Source: a bacterium (GTDB lineage: Bacteria; Patescibacteriota; Andersenbacteria; UBA10190). From it: a stretch of DNA of 57,310 nucleotides. Positions 1 to 9,150 of this stretch are shown piece after piece; position 1 is the stretch's first letter, and every line of letters starts with the position of its first letter. The position numbers were made by a program, and so were the translations under genes. Location of the stretch: assembly GCA_030698495.1 (NCBI GenBank), contig JAUYKA010000018.1, positions 1-57,310 on the forward strand, read 5' to 3'. The notes beneath the pieces were generated by a model that was given only the letters and a program-made list of their open reading frames with translations, searched no databases and had not been told where the DNA came from.

Positions 1-55
1 TGACGGTTACTTTGAGCCCTTGTAAGGAAAAGATTTCGGCGATATTGTTAGCCAT
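1..55 (-). CDS. Possible 5' end of a CDS running off the window (MANNIAEIFSLQGLKVTV...)
   Basis: Open frame from ATG at 55..53 to window edge; no clear SD; only 18 codons visible. Confidence 0.3.
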   Translation of the reverse strand, partial: MANNIAEIFSLQGLKVTV

Positions 56-105
56 AAAGGCGGTTTGTGTTAAGGATGTTGGTTTGTCCCTACACTAACC
101 GCCTT
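56..105. promoter_or_regulatory. Hairpin between divergent genes (AAAGGCGGTTTGTGT ... ACACTAACCGCCTTT)
   Basis: 15-bp stem with one mismatch; T-rich on + side (ccttttgttagtttt). Confidence 0.45.
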
Positions 106-184
106 TTGTTAGTTTTGCACCACCATAAAGTGAGAAGAGCCCTTTTCTGTTGCCCAAGCGCACTACCTCCAGTAATATGAAGCC

Positions 185-1984
185 ATGCCAGAAAAACCGG
201 CCATTACCTCCAATATTTACCGCACCCACACCAACGGCGAACTCACCACCGACAACATCGGCGACCAAGTAAAACTGTCCGGCTGGGTGCATGCCCGCCG
301 CGACCACGGCGGCCTTATTTTTATCGACTTGCGCGATCGTTGGGGAATCACCCAACTAACCTTCGACCCTTCCAAAAACAAAGATGCCTGGCAAACAGCC
401 GAAAATCTTCGCAGCGAATATGTCATCAGCGTAACCGGTCAAGTTACAGCGCGCCCTGCTGAAATGATTAACAATAAATTGACTACCGGCGCCATAGAAG
501 TTGCCATATCTGACATAAAAATACTAAGCCAAGCCGACGCCTTACCCTTCGAAATAGCCGACGATCAAGATGTCAACGAAGAACTGCGCCTGCAATACCG
601 TTTTCTTGATCTGCGCCGCCGGCGCCTGCAAGACATCATGCAAAAGCGCGATGCCTTCATCACGCACATCCGCCGCTACATGCATGAGCGCAATTTCACC
701 GAAGTAACCACCCCCATTTTAGCCAACTCCTCGCCCGAAGGCGCGCGCGATTATCTGGTACCCAGCCGCCTGCATCCCGGCAAATTTTACGCCTTGCCGC
801 AAGCGCCCCAACAATTCAAACAACTCTTAATGGTTGCCGGCGTTGATCGTTATTTTCAAATCGCGCCCTGTTTCCGCGACGAAGATCCCCGCGCCGACCG
901 CCACCCCGGCGAATTTTATCAGCTCGATTTGGAAATGAGTTTTGTTGAACAGGAAGATATTTTCAATCTGGTGGAACCGCTCATGATAGAACTCACCGAT
1001 AAATTCAGTGACAAAAAAATCACTAAACAGACATTCCCGCGCCTGACTTGGCGTGAAGCCATGTCTAGATACGGCTCCGACAAACCGGATTTGCGCTATG
1101 ACCTGCCCCTTACCGATGTTACCGATACTGTCACAGACAGCGGCTTCAAAGTTTTCGCCGATGCCGTCGCCGGCGGGGGAGTGGTCGGCGCTCTACGGAT
1201 ACCCGGAGGCGCCGCTTTCACTCGTCAGCAAATAGACAAACTTACTGAACACGCCAAGCAATTCGGCGCCGCCGGCTTGGCATATATTTTAATTAAAGAT
1301 GAACCAACCTCGCCCATAATCAAACATTTGGGGGAGGGGATAACCAAACAAATTATTGACACCGTCAAAGCCCAACCGGGCGACGCTATCTTTTTCGGCG
1401 CGGACAAATGGCTTAACGCCAGTAAAGTCCTGGGCGCGATCCGCATTATGTGCGCCGACATACTTAAACTAAAAAAATCCGACCAAGCCGCCTGGTGTTG
1501 GATTACCGATTTTCCCATGTACGACTGGAACGAAGACGAAGACAAAATTGATTTCTCGCACAACCCCTTTTCCATGCCGCAGGGCGGAATCGAAGCTTTA
1601 AACACCAAAGAACCGACCGCCATTTTAGCCTATCAGTACGACCTTGTTTTAAACGGATTTGAAATAAGCTCCGGCGCCATTCGTAACCACGAACCGGCCA
1701 CCATGTACAAGGCCTTCGCCATTGCCGGCTACACCCAAGAAGAAGTCGACGCCAAATTCGGAGGGATGATTCGCGCTTTCAAGTTCGGCGCCCCTCCTCA
1801 CGGCGGTATCGCGCCCGGCATCGATCGTCTTATGATGGCTCTGTGGGAGTTACCCAGTATTCGCGATATTTATGCTTTCCCTAAAAACGGCAAAGCGCAA
1901 GACGTGATGATGAACGCTCCTTCTACCGTCAGCCAAAAACAATTGGATGAGCTATCGATTTCCGTAAAAGAAGTGGCGGAATAA
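185..1984 (+). CDS. aspS: Aspartyl-tRNA synthetase
   Basis: VKLSGWVHARRDHGGLIFIDLRDRWGITQ N-terminal OB fold; FRDEDPRADRHPGEFYQLDLEMSF; GIAPGIDRLMM class II motif 3. Confidence 0.97.
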   Translation: MPEKPAITSNIYRTHTNGELTTDNIGDQVKLSGWVHARRDHGGLIFIDLRDRWGITQLTFDPSKNKDAWQTAENLRSEYVISVTGQVTARPAEMINNKLTTGAIEVAISDIKILSQADALPFEIADDQDVNEELRLQYRFLDLRRRRLQDIMQKRDAFITHIRRYMHERNFTEVTTPILANSSPEGARDYLVPSRLHPGKFYALPQAPQQFKQLLMVAGVDRYFQIAPCFRDEDPRADRHPGEFYQLDLEMSFVEQEDIFNLVEPLMIELTDKFSDKKITKQTFPRLTWREAMSRYGSDKPDLRYDLPLTDVTDTVTDSGFKVFADAVAGGGVVGALRIPGGAAFTRQQIDKLTEHAKQFGAAGLAYILIKDEPTSPIIKHLGEGITKQIIDTVKAQPGDAIFFGADKWLNASKVLGAIRIMCADILKLKKSDQAAWCWITDFPMYDWNEDEDKIDFSHNPFSMPQGGIEALNTKEPTAILAYQYDLVLNGFEISSGAIRNHEPATMYKAFAIAGYTQEEVDAKFGGMIRAFKFGAPPHGGIAPGIDRLMMALWELPSIRDIYAFPKNGKAQDVMMNAPSTVSQKQLDELSISVKEVAE

Positions 1985-2008
1985 TCTCCAAGTCATTACA
2001 CTACAACC

Positions 2009-3235
2009 ATGCCTGAACCAGACATTACGCCGCGCGTCGTTCACCGGCCCAACCTTCACTATCGCCAATGGCTCGGCCTTATTCTCATGCTACTGGCCGG
2101 TGTTTATATCGGCCGCTATCTTTTACCCGGTGTGCCGCCGGCTTCTTTGCCCACGGTAACGATCGACCAAAACGGCGAGCGGCAAATAGCTTTTCCTACT
2201 TTTTGGGAGGCATGGGATCGCCTTCATGAGAAATTCATCGGCGATTTATCCGATGATACACTAATGTATGGCGCTGTCTCTGGCATGATCTCGGCCGCGG
2301 GCGACCCCTACACCGTTTTTGCCGACCCTGATGCCACCAAGCAGTTTAACGAAACCCTCGGCGGCAGTTTTTCCGGAATCGGTGTAGAAATGGGCATGCG
2401 CAACGGCGCTGTGACTGTTATCGCTCCGCTCGACGGCTCACCCGCCCAGACCGCCGGCATCCGTGAAGGCGATATTATCGTTGCTGTTGACGACACACCC
2501 TTAACGCAAGACACCACCTTGGATGAAGTAGTGCAAAAAATACGCGGTGCTCGCAGTACAAAAGTAAAACTCACCGTGCTGCACAAAGGCGACCAGGAAA
2601 CAGCGGTCATTACCATAACGCGCGACACTATCCACATCGACAGCGTTAAACTTGATATAACCGACAACATCGCGCGCATAACCGTAACCAGTTTCAACGA
2701 AGACACCGCCTCGCAATTCTTAACCGCGGCGCGGCAAATTACCCGCCAGTCAGTCTCCGGCATTATTCTTGATTTGCGCAATAATCCCGGCGGCTTCCTG
2801 CAATCGGCCGTTGATATTGCCTCCCGCTTTATCCCCGAGGGCCAGCTGATTGTTTCGGAGCGTGGCACCGATACCACGGAATATAAAGCCGAAGGCAACG
2901 ATATCTTAAACGGCATCCCGCTGGTTGTGTTGGTTAATGAAGGCTCCGCTTCCTCCAGTGAAATCTTATCAGGCGCTTTGCGCGATAACCTCCAGGCCTC
3001 AATAATCGGCACCACCACCTTCGGGAAGGGTTCCGTTCAGGAACTTATCAAACTAAAAGATGGCTCCAGCCTGCGCGTCACCGTGGCCAAATGGTTTACT
3101 CCCAGCGATCACAATATCAACGAATCCGGCATTGAACCGGACATTCAGGTTGAACAAAATTACGACACGACCGAAGACGAACCCTTGCTGCGCGCCACCG
3201 AAGAAATAACTAAACTGATTAATAACGCGCAATAA
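2009..3235 (+). CDS. S41 family C-terminal processing peptidase with PDZ domain
   Basis: N-terminal TM; PDZ; LDLRNNPGG; NEGSASSSEILSGAL; GTTTFGKGSVQ. Confidence 0.93.
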   Translation: MPEPDITPRVVHRPNLHYRQWLGLILMLLAGVYIGRYLLPGVPPASLPTVTIDQNGERQIAFPTFWEAWDRLHEKFIGDLSDDTLMYGAVSGMISAAGDPYTVFADPDATKQFNETLGGSFSGIGVEMGMRNGAVTVIAPLDGSPAQTAGIREGDIIVAVDDTPLTQDTTLDEVVQKIRGARSTKVKLTVLHKGDQETAVITITRDTIHIDSVKLDITDNIARITVTSFNEDTASQFLTAARQITRQSVSGIILDLRNNPGGFLQSAVDIASRFIPEGQLIVSERGTDTTEYKAEGNDILNGIPLVVLVNEGSASSSEILSGALRDNLQASIIGTTTFGKGSVQELIKLKDGSSLRVTVAKWFTPSDHNINESGIEPDIQVEQNYDTTEDEPLLRATEEITKLINNAQ

Positions 3236-3239
3236 CCAA

Positions 3240-3548
3240 ATGACCTCGCCAACTGACCAGCCCCGCGACAATCAAATCGGGGAACTGTGCCTATTGGTTT
3301 CCGGCCGTGTTCAGGGCGTATTTTACCGCGCCACCGTGCGTCGATGGGCGCGCGAACTAAAACTAAACGGCTATGCCAAAAATCTACCCGACGGCCGCGT
3401 AGAAATCGTAGCGCAGGGGAGTAAAGGCCACCTAGCCACTATACTGCGTCAGTGCTACAATCAAGTTAGGGCGGCTCGTGTGGAGCACATCGATGTCACC
3501 TGGAGGGACAAGCCGAGCGAACTTTATAAAGATTTTATAATTCTTTAG
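3240..3548 (+). CDS. acyP: Acylphosphatase
   Basis: VSGRVQGVFYRATVRRWARELKLNGYAKNLPDGRVEIVAQG. Confidence 0.92.
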   Translation: MTSPTDQPRDNQIGELCLLVSGRVQGVFYRATVRRWARELKLNGYAKNLPDGRVEIVAQGSKGHLATILRQCYNQVRAARVEHIDVTWRDKPSELYKDFIIL

Positions 3549-3567
3549 ATAAGGAGTTAAATTTCTT

Positions 3568-4059
3568 ATGTCAAAGAAGGTACAAGTTATTTTGTTGGAG
3601 AATATTGCTTCCTTAGGCCGCGCCGGCGATATAGTCGTCGTATCCGAAGGACACGCTCGCAATTTTTTATTCCCGCAAAGCAAAGCCGCTTTGGCGGATA
3701 GTAAAACTCAAAAACAACAAACCCAAAGGCTTGCCAAAAAACAAGCGGAATCTTCGGCTGAAACTAAAGCCTGGCAAGAACAAGCCGAACTGTTATCCCG
3801 CGCCGAGCTTTCTTTGGTGGCGGCCATAAAAGACGGCGATGACATATTCGGCACTATTACCCCGGCGGTTATCGCCAAGGAGTTAACCAAACAGGCCGGG
3901 ATAAGCGTGAAAGCCTCGCAAATCACGACCGAAGAACCGATTAAAAAAATAGGCGGTTACAATATTTCAGTTAACCTTTCACCGGACGTTGAGGCCAACC
4001 TGCGTCTAAATGTGACGGCAAAACCAGGAACCGGTCCGAGTAAAGACGAAGAAGACTAA
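3568..4059 (+). CDS. rplI: Large ribosomal subunit protein bL9
   Basis: VQVILLENIASLGRAGDIVVVSEGHARNFLFPQ; SD AAGGAG upstream. Confidence 0.95.
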   Translation: MSKKVQVILLENIASLGRAGDIVVVSEGHARNFLFPQSKAALADSKTQKQQTQRLAKKQAESSAETKAWQEQAELLSRAELSLVAAIKDGDDIFGTITPAVIAKELTKQAGISVKASQITTEEPIKKIGGYNISVNLSPDVEANLRLNVTAKPGTGPSKDEED

Positions 4060-4074
4060 GTAGCTGCCAAACAT

Positions 4075-5832
4075 ATGTCCCCCCAAAAACATCGCCGTCC
4101 CGTTCACCGGCGCCGGCGCGTTAAATACATTTTTGTTACCGGCGGAGTTCTCTCCGGCTTAGGCAAAGGCATAACCGCCGCTTCCATCGGTAATCTCTTA
4201 AAAAGCCGCGGGTTTTCCGTTAATATCCAAAAGTTTGACCAATATATTAATGTCGATGCCGGCACGCTCAACCCGGCCGAACACGGCGAAGTTTTTGTTA
4301 CCGACGACGGCGCCGAATGCGATTTAGATCTGGGTCATTATGAGAGGTTCTTAAACGAAAACCTGAAAAGCACCGCCTCCGTTATGACAGGGGAGATCTA
4401 TCAAGCGGTAATCAGCCGCGAAAGACGCGGCGACTACCTGGGCAAAACCGTGCAGGTTATTCCCCAAGTTACCGACGAAGTAAAAAAACGCGCGCGCCGG
4501 GCCGCGTATTCCAACGGCTATGATTTTCATATCGTCGAAATCGGCGGCACGGTAGGGGATAACGAAGGGTTTCATTTTCTGGAAGCCGCCCGCCAAATGA
4601 GTCTCGATGAAGGCGCGGATAACGTCTTATACGTTCATGTCGTTTTTCTGCCGTATTTGAAAGCTTCCGATGAGGTCAAAACCAAGCCGGCACAAAACAG
4701 TGTCAGAGAACTGCGCAGTATCGGCATTCAGCCGGACGTTCTAATCGCCCGAACCGATTATCCCGTGCGCGACAACATTGTTGATAAACTTTCTCTCTAC
4801 ACCAACGTTGCGCCCGAGGCCATTATGCCGCTTGTCACCGTGCCCAGCGTTTACGAAGTCCCTCTACTAATGGAAGCGAAACAACTCGACCATGTTATTT
4901 TAAACAAACTGGGACTTAAAGCCCGAAAGAAAGACAACAGTCGCTGGCGCAAATTCGTGCAAAACATTAAAAAAGACAAAGCCAACGTTACCATTGCCAT
5001 GGTTGGCAAATACACCACCATGCTGGATACTTATGCCAGCTTAGTTGAAGCGCTCAAAGCCGCCGCCTGGCACAATAATCGCGACCTAACCCTGCGTTGG
5101 GTGGATGCCGAAGAACTGGAAAAAAGCGACCCGGCTAATTCTCTGGATAATATTGCCGGCATTGTCGTCCCTGGCGGTTTCGGTATCCGCGGCACTGAAG
5201 GTAAAATAAAAGCTATCCAATACGCTCGGGAAAATAAAATTCCGTATCTGGGTATTTGCCTGGGCATGCAGTTGGCTACCATAGAATTTGCCCGGAATGT
5301 GCTTGGAGTATCCCAGGCAACCAGTGAAGAATTTATTGATGAAGGAGATGTTTCGGACAAACTGCGCCAAGCTTGCGTCATTCATATAATGGACGATCAA
5401 AAATTTGTGAAAGAAAAAGGCGGCACCATGCGCCTGGGCGGCTGGGATTGTTGGCTGAGGGAAGGCACTAAAACATATACCGCATATAGCTCTATATTCA
5501 AGAAAGATTCACCATATTCCAACCTCCTCAGCCAATCCGCCGTAGCCTCCGCCAAAGGCGGAGCGAAGGAGGATCAATCCAATAAAAAGATAATCCGTGA
5601 ACGCCACCGCCATCGCTATGAATTCAACAATGACTTTCGTCAGCAACTAACCAACGCCGGCTTGCGTGTTGCCGGAACTACTCCCGACAACAAACTGGTC
5701 GAAATAATTGAAGTCGCCGATCACCCCTGGTTTGTCGGTGTTCAATTTCATCCTGAATTTACTTCCCGTCCCAACCTCGGCCATCCACTGTTCAACGCAT
5801 TTTTAGCCGCTGCCATCAAGCAATCAACTTAA
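4075..5832 (+). CDS. pyrG: CTP synthase, with a low-complexity insertion before ERHRHRYE
   Basis: KYIFVTGGVLSGLGKGITAASIGNLLKSRG; GICLGMQLATIEFARNV; ERHRHRYEFNN; HPEFTSRP. Confidence 0.96.
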   Translation: MSPQKHRRPVHRRRRVKYIFVTGGVLSGLGKGITAASIGNLLKSRGFSVNIQKFDQYINVDAGTLNPAEHGEVFVTDDGAECDLDLGHYERFLNENLKSTASVMTGEIYQAVISRERRGDYLGKTVQVIPQVTDEVKKRARRAAYSNGYDFHIVEIGGTVGDNEGFHFLEAARQMSLDEGADNVLYVHVVFLPYLKASDEVKTKPAQNSVRELRSIGIQPDVLIARTDYPVRDNIVDKLSLYTNVAPEAIMPLVTVPSVYEVPLLMEAKQLDHVILNKLGLKARKKDNSRWRKFVQNIKKDKANVTIAMVGKYTTMLDTYASLVEALKAAAWHNNRDLTLRWVDAEELEKSDPANSLDNIAGIVVPGGFGIRGTEGKIKAIQYARENKIPYLGICLGMQLATIEFARNVLGVSQATSEEFIDEGDVSDKLRQACVIHIMDDQKFVKEKGGTMRLGGWDCWLREGTKTYTAYSSIFKKDSPYSNLLSQSAVASAKGGAKEDQSNKKIIRERHRHRYEFNNDFRQQLTNAGLRVAGTTPDNKLVEIIEVADHPWFVGVQFHPEFTSRPNLGHPLFNAFLAAAIKQST

Positions 5833-5908
5833 CTCTTGCCAATTAAGCATTTATAGATTAAACCAAAAACAGGGTTAATCAGTTCTTTGGCCAATTCAGG
5901 AGATCAAC

Positions 5909-6184
5909 ATGGTCAGTGCAAACACCTCTTGCCCCGAATCGCTGTGTATGCAAATATTCATCGGCTTAAGACCATACCCCGGCCTGTTCGACCGATTTCG
6001 GATCAGGTTTGGCGAAATTCAGAGATTTTTCGCCAATCCGCCCAATCCTGCAACCGGCCACCAGCTGCGATGTTCCCTAATGCGGCTCATCGGAGAATTC
6101 GATCATTGGCACTTCCATGTCCTGTCCGAACAAACCACAGCGCTCATCAATATGATCAACAATCACCTGAACGCCAAAAAATAA
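5909..6184 (+). CDS. Hypothetical protein (91 aa)
   Basis: ORF with good SD (caggagatcaacATG) and terminator immediately after stop. Confidence 0.6.
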   Translation: MVSANTSCPESLCMQIFIGLRPYPGLFDRFRIRFGEIQRFFANPPNPATGHQLRCSLMRLIGEFDHWHFHVLSEQTTALINMINNHLNAKK

Positions 6185-6214
6185 AAAACCGTGACCTTTC
6201 AAGGTGCACGGTTT
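6184..6214. terminator. Hairpin terminator between convergent genes
   Basis: aaaaccgtgacctttcaaggtgcacggtttt. Confidence 0.8.
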
Positions 6215-6230
6215 TCTATCTTCACCAGCC

Positions 6231-6506
6231 TTACTTTTCCACGCTGACAAAGACCGCTTTTTTCAGGACGCCGCTAAAGCGTTTTATTTTCTTGGCTGCG
6301 AACTTGACCACGCCGGTTGAGGCGGCATACAACGTGTCATCACCGGCGCGACGCACGCCGTCACCCGCCCGGTAATGAGATCCGCGCTGGCGTATAATTA
6401 TCTCGCCCGCTCGCGCCTTCTGTCCGCCAAATATCTTCACTCCCAATCTTTGGGCGGCGGAATCTCGTCCTAATTGTGTTGACCCTCCGGCTTTCTTATG
6501 CGCCAT
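6231..6506 (-). CDS. rpmA: Large ribosomal subunit protein bL27
   Basis: [42 protein letters not shown]. Confidence 0.96.
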   Translation of the reverse strand: MAHKKAGGSTQLGRDSAAQRLGVKIFGGQKARAGEIIIRQRGSHYRAGDGVRRAGDDTLYAASTGVVKFAAKKIKRFSGVLKKAVFVSVEK

Positions 6507-6572
6507 AACTTTTATTAATAACTATTAATAAAAAACTTACCAAATCTCAAAACCTTCCAGACTTTCCCATTA

Positions 6573-7835
6573 TTACACCTTCCGCAATTTGATAATTTCT
6601 CTTCCTACCAACGCATCCGGACGGGCATAAATCATCGTCCCGCGGCTGTTTGCTTGAAACAAACCCGCCAAAGCATCAGGCAGAAGATGTTCTTGACTAT
6701 AACCAAGCTTGCCCGCGAAGTCAAGCAAGGTAGGGGAGAGCACGGTAAACGAATATCCCCGGCGGCTCGACCGCCAGGCGGGCAAACAAAAAACCAGATA
6801 GCCGCCATTTTTTAAAATAGGCAAAATATTTTTTAAAGCGTCTTGGTATAAACCGATAATTGACTCGCTTACTTCGTTCAATTCTCGCTTTGATAGGGGA
6901 GAACTAATCGGATTTCCTAAATAACCCTCCGTTACTACCGCATCAAAAAGTTTCTGCCGAACACTTCTAAACGGCTGCCGCATATCCTGGACAAATAATT
7001 CCGGGAGGAGTAAGTCGTTTACCTCGGGAAAATTAGTCGACAGCCACAACAAATTATTACGGCTGGCTTCTATCATTGTCTCGCTAATGTCACTGCCGAA
7101 CATACGCGCACCCATTAACCAGCCTTCCTGCAAAATAGTGCCCATCCCGCAAAAAGGATCCAGCACAGACTGCTCCGGATTGATCTCCGGCAAAGCCAAG
7201 TTGATTAAAATCTGCGCCAACTTTGGGGGCAGCATTCCTACTCGTGCATCCCGCGCCGGCCGCGACGTGTCGCGCTTGGCGTAAGCGGCAATGTCCTGCA
7301 CAAAAATTGTCTCGGCGAGGACATATTCGTTTGCGGCTGTTTTAATAACCGACAGCTCTTTGTTGGGCGGCTGATGTAATTTATTAAATATAACTTGTGC
7401 CGCATTTAGACGGGTATCTTTACCGCCGGGCAGCACAAATCTCATTTTTACCCCTTTTGAACGCAATATCTTTTTTATATCAACGGCAATCTTCTTTATG
7501 TTTTCAAACACATCGCCGTATTGACTTATCCCGACTACAAACTTGGGAGCACTTGTGCCAGTGGATATTATTTCAGCCAAATCCTGAACAGGCCACACTT
7601 TATTCGTCTTTTTAATTACCCGCGCCACCCTGTCCGTACCGCCCAACCTGTTTAATAATTCTGTGCCTGGCTCTTGATTCAACTCGACTTCCATCCGCTG
7701 CCCGGTCAAGCCGATAACCTTGGGCTCAAGCTCCCCGGCAGTCAACACCCCCCAAACCTCCGCCGCTGACAGTTGCGGATTACTACCCAAAAAGAAAATA
7801 TATGTTTCCATAATAACAATGTAACAATTTAACAA
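6573..7835 (-). CDS. THUMP/TRM11-like RNA methyltransferase
   Basis: RDARVGMLPPKLAQILINLA; DPFCGMGTILQEGWLMGA; VTEGYLGNP catalytic region. Confidence 0.85.
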   Translation of the reverse strand: MLNCYIVIMETYIFFLGSNPQLSAAEVWGVLTAGELEPKVIGLTGQRMEVELNQEPGTELLNRLGGTDRVARVIKKTNKVWPVQDLAEIISTGTSAPKFVVGISQYGDVFENIKKIAVDIKKILRSKGVKMRFVLPGGKDTRLNAAQVIFNKLHQPPNKELSVIKTAANEYVLAETIFVQDIAAYAKRDTSRPARDARVGMLPPKLAQILINLALPEINPEQSVLDPFCGMGTILQEGWLMGARMFGSDISETMIEASRNNLLWLSTNFPEVNDLLLPELFVQDMRQPFRSVRQKLFDAVVTEGYLGNPISSPLSKRELNEVSESIIGLYQDALKNILPILKNGGYLVFCLPAWRSSRRGYSFTVLSPTLLDFAGKLGYSQEHLLPDALAGLFQANSRGTMIYARPDALVGREIIKLRKV

Positions 7836-7897
7836 TATAACAATTAATTAAGCAAAAACATCTTGCTCGTATCCTGCTATAGCCACAAACTGAAAAC

Positions 7898-8581
7898 ATG
7901 CCTAAAAACAAAATTCATCTCGCCATCATTCCCGACGGCAACCGCCGCTGGGCTAAGAAAAAATTACTTAAGCCCTGGGAAGGCCATCAACAAGCCCTTG
8001 ATAACAGCCGTGCTCTCATAGAATGGTGCCGGCAAGAGCCGCGTATTGCCACTCTGACATTATGGGGCTTTTCCACGGAAAATTGGGACCGCAGTCCGGA
8101 AGAAATAAGCCAACTAATGAGGATATTTGAGCAATATTTAAAAGATGAACGAAAACAAATCACTGCCAACAAAACCCGCTTTATTCACAGCGGCCGCTTG
8201 GATAGGTTGCCTCCTTCTTTAGCTCATCTTATCAGTGACATTGCAACGGAAACCAAAGATAACAACGATTTTACCTTTAACTTGGCATTAGACTATGGCG
8301 GCCGGGACGAAATTATCCGTACTATCCGAAAAATTCCCGCGGCGCAACATAAAGATATAGACGAAACAACAATACGCGCCTATTTTGACCATCCCGAATT
8401 GCCCGATATCGATCTTGTTATACGCACTTCCGGTGAGTATCGCACCAGCGGTTTTTTCATCTGGCAAACCGCTTATACTGAATGGATATTCGAGACCAAA
8501 CTATATCCCGAAATTACCCCGCATGATCTCGAGGGTTATATAAAGGAATACGATAATCGCCACCGCCGCTTCGGCCGGTAA
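7898..8581 (+). CDS. uppS: Isoprenyl transferase (undecaprenyl diphosphate synthase family)
   Basis: IIPDGNRRWAKKK; WGFSTENWDRSPEEI; NLALDYGGRDEI; RTSGEYRTSGFFIWQTAYTEWIF. Confidence 0.93.
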   Translation: MPKNKIHLAIIPDGNRRWAKKKLLKPWEGHQQALDNSRALIEWCRQEPRIATLTLWGFSTENWDRSPEEISQLMRIFEQYLKDERKQITANKTRFIHSGRLDRLPPSLAHLISDIATETKDNNDFTFNLALDYGGRDEIIRTIRKIPAAQHKDIDETTIRAYFDHPELPDIDLVIRTSGEYRTSGFFIWQTAYTEWIFETKLYPEITPHDLEGYIKEYDNRHRRFGR

Positions 8582-8649
8582 TTACAAGCAAGTACAGTTA
8601 CTGTATTCACTGTATTTACTGTCCTCGCTGTATTTACTAGTATAAACGT

Positions 8650-9114
8650 GTGGACATGACTTCCCTCTGGGTATTGGTAAAAACCAAACGCGAATTGCTT
8701 TCCGGCATTCTTCTCGGCTTGGTGCTGTTTGGCGCCGGTTGGCAAACGGGGCGCGTCTCTTCCCCGTACTACGCCGCTAACCCGATAATTTTTTCAGATA
8801 CTTCATCGGCAAATTCACCAGCAGGCGACCAGGAACAATTAGTTGATCTGCAAGAGCAGGGGATAGCGCTGCGTTCTCCTGCCGCTACTGCTGTAAATGC
8901 AAATACGGCAACGCCGGCAGTAGCCGCCGCATCAACAACGGCACCGACCATGCTCTTTGTTGGCAGTGTAAATTCAACTCTTTACCATCACAAAGACTGC
9001 AGTACTGCCAAAAGAATAAAAACCGAGAACCAAATCTGGTTTTCTACCCCCGAAGAAGCCGAGGCTGCCGGCTATTCTCCCTCCCAGTGCACCAAAGAAA
9101 AACTGGGAATATAA
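8650..9114 (+). CDS. Membrane-anchored protein with Ada-type metal-binding-like C-terminus
   Basis: N-terminal TM; FVGSVNSTLYHHKDCSTAKRIKTENQIWFSTPEEAEAAGYSPSQC. Confidence 0.65.
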   Translation: MDMTSLWVLVKTKRELLSGILLGLVLFGAGWQTGRVSSPYYAANPIIFSDTSSANSPAGDQEQLVDLQEQGIALRSPAATAVNANTATPAVAAASTTAPTMLFVGSVNSTLYHHKDCSTAKRIKTENQIWFSTPEEAEAAGYSPSQCTKEKLGI

Positions 9115-9150
9115 CAACACATAATCATATATAGTCAATAATAGTGGGGG

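Noticed and set aside
1225-1623. 132-aa minus-strand ORF inside aspS
   Set aside because: Antisense shadow of aspS; no motifs.
2308-3018. 236-aa minus-strand ORF antisense to the S41 peptidase
   Set aside because: Entirely inside a confidently identified CDS; low-complexity Ser/Val composition typical of antisense frames in GC-rich coding DNA.
5887-6375. 162-aa + ORF overlapping 5909-6184 and rpmA
   Set aside because: Crosses a clear terminator and the bL27 gene; the 91-aa frame with SD is the better candidate.
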